From Intrasporangium sp. (GTDB taxonomy: Bacteria > Actinomycetota > Actinomycetes > Actinomycetales > Dermatophilaceae), in assembly GCF_030452765.1 (NCBI RefSeq), contig NZ_JAKDLO010000013.1:1-42934 (forward strand): a DNA stretch of 42,934 nucleotides, written 5' to 3'. Of the stretch, positions 42,070-42,934 are shown in pieces; within the stretch, counting starts at the first letter, position 1; each line of letters begins with the position of its first letter. A program made the position numbers and the translations under genes. The notes beneath the pieces are model-generated. The model made no database searches and was not told the origin of the DNA. It saw nothing but the letters and a program-made list of their open reading frames with translations.

Positions 42070-42849
42070 ATGACGATGCAGCGACGACCGATGACGTACC
42101 GCAAGGAGCGACGAGACGCGCCTGTCGGATTCTTCCAGGCCGAGGCGTGCGGGCTGCGTTGGCTCGCCGAGGCAGAGCCCGCAGGAGGCACCCGCGTCGT
42201 CCGTGTCCACGAGGTGGGGGAGCAGTTCATCGATGTCGAACAGGTCCGTGCTGTTGCTCCCACCCGTCAAGCGGCAGACGCCTTCGGCAAGTCCCTGGCC
42301 GTGCTGCATACGGCGGGTGCCGCGGCCTTCGGCACCCCACCCGAGGGCTGGCACGGGCCGTCCTGGATCGGTCGACAGCCACAGGCCAACGAGCCCGAGC
42401 CGACGTGGGGCCGGTTCTACGCCGAACAGCGGGTGCGACCGTTCGTCCACGCAGCCGAACGGGCCGGCCACCTCGGCACCCGGGCCGCAGATCAGCTCGA
42501 CGACCTGTGTGATCGGATCTCCGGCGGCGAGTTCGATGACGACCGAGCGCCCGCACGGCTCCACGGCGACCTGTGGTCTGGCAATGTCGTCCACGCGCCC
42601 GACGGGGTCTGTCTCATCGATCCGGCCGCCCATGGTGGGCATGGGATGACCGATCTCGCGATGCTGATGCTCTTCGGCCTGCCCGGCCTGGACCGGGTCC
42701 TCGACAGCTACGCCGAGGCCGCGGCGTTGCCGACCGGATGGCGTGACCTGGTCGGCCTGCACCAGCTGCATCCCCTGGCCGTGCATGCCGTGACCCACGG
42801 TCGGTCGTACGGTGAAGAGCTCGTGGCTGTCGCGCGCCGCTACCGGTGA
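42070..42849 (+). CDS. Fructosamine kinase-family protein
   Basis: A 259-residue small kinase-fold protein of the FN3K/aminoglycoside phosphotransferase superfamily. Family landmarks: [18 protein letters not shown] (start of the fold), [31 protein letters not shown], catalytic loop [12 protein letters not shown], and the metal Asp in [19 protein letters not shown]. Family members phosphorylate ketosamines so that glycated proteins or amino acids are repaired. The N-terminal nucleotide lobe is short, as in bacterial FN3K. ATGs at 42070, 42076 and 42091 are all possible; TACCGT at 42062-42067 is 8 nt before 42076. The gene has no operon partner on this side of the window. Confidence 0.85.
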   Translation: MTMQRRPMTYRKERRDAPVGFFQAEACGLRWLAEAEPAGGTRVVRVHEVGEQFIDVEQVRAVAPTRQAADAFGKSLAVLHTAGAAAFGTPPEGWHGPSWIGRQPQANEPEPTWGRFYAEQRVRPFVHAAERAGHLGTRAADQLDDLCDRISGGEFDDDRAPARLHGDLWSGNVVHAPDGVCLIDPAAHGGHGMTDLAMLMLFGLPGLDRVLDSYAEAAALPTGWRDLVGLHQLHPLAVHAVTHGRSYGEELVAVARRYR

Positions 42850-42858
42850 GCCCGACTG

Positions 42859-42934
42859 CTGCACAGTCGATCAGGGTTCCTGCACTCTCGATGACGACTG
42901 CTGCACTCTCGATGACGACTGCTGCACTCTCGAT
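42859..42934. repeat. 21-bp tandem repeat running off the window end
   Basis: CTGCACTCTCGATGACGACTG is present at 42880-42900 and 42901-42921, identical, then 13 bases of a third (42922-42934) to the end. A diverged copy lies at 42859-42879. It begins 10 bp after the preceding stop. No spacer-like unique sequence lies between units, so it is not a CRISPR array. Total length is unknown because the window ends inside it. Confidence 0.85.

Noticed and set aside
42859-42934. CRISPR array
   Set aside because: Units are contiguous with no spacers and no cas genes are present.

Overview
This 42.9-kb window is chromosomal DNA of a high-G+C Gram-positive bacterium (Actinomycetota), most likely of the Micrococcales and probably close to the Intrasporangiaceae (Janibacter, Tetrasphaera and Knoellia relatives). 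The placement is inferred from the G+C-rich third codon positions, the gene order ilvC–serA–leuB … gltX–tRNA-Gln/Glu … ltbR–leuCD–hup … cofC–plsC–gpsA … ddl–DUF3515–Lrp-like–thiL … rpmB, an HU protein with a Lys/Ala tail, F420 genes (fgd, cofC), and many leaderless promoters with a TANNNT box 6-8 nt before the start codon. I could not run a search to fix the genus.

Layout. 1-600: end of ilvC, an 83-bp tandem repeat that begins in its last codons, and a 16-bp-stem terminator. 0.6-3.5 kb: a ferredoxin reductase-like flavoprotein, then a gene graveyard (LysR fragment, orphan C-terminal tail, frameshifted RraA-like gene, another broken fragment). 3.5-8.7 kb: serA, a DUF2510 membrane protein, an MgtC-family protein, a Val/Leu/Ile-rich leader peptide with competing RNA stems and a 28-residue acidic ORF, then leuB. 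8.8-19.3 kb: a metabolic island with an APC permease, class III aminotransferase, ATP-grasp enzyme, NylB-like serine hydrolase, ilvE, PuuA-type glutamine synthetase homologue, SDR and PuuD-type hydrolase. It looks like gamma-glutamylated (poly)amine breakdown, with an ATP-grasp/hydrolase pair of unknown job. 19.3-25.6 kb: a GNAT gene broken by one stop codon, a transcription attenuator with leader peptide before cimA, cimA, a VOC protein, a conserved '3-methyladenine glycosylase'-type protein, a SagB-like tandem nitroreductase and an FAH-family enzyme. 25.6-28.4 kb: gltX, a HAD hydrolase, tRNA-Gln and tRNA-Glu. 28.5-36 kb: F420-dependent glucose-6-phosphate dehydrogenase, L,D-transpeptidase lipoprotein, the IclR regulator LtbR and its operator, leuCD, HU, a small CSD-like protein and cofC. 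35.5-42.9 kb: plsC–gpsA, a transsulfuration-family enzyme, ddl, a DUF3515 lipoprotein, an Lrp-ligand-domain protein, thiL, rpmB, a fructosamine-kinase-family protein, and a 21-bp tandem repeat running off the end.

Branched-chain amino acid genes dominate: ilvC, leuB, ilvE, cimA, leuC and leuD, with two leader-peptide loci and one repressor operator. Isoleucine is probably made, at least in part, through citramalate. The least explained parts are the leuB leader locus with its 28-residue ORF, the ATP-grasp/NylB-like pair with matching promoters, an over-represented GTATGCCGC word that also builds an 18-bp hairpin after serA, and the terminal 21-bp repeat.
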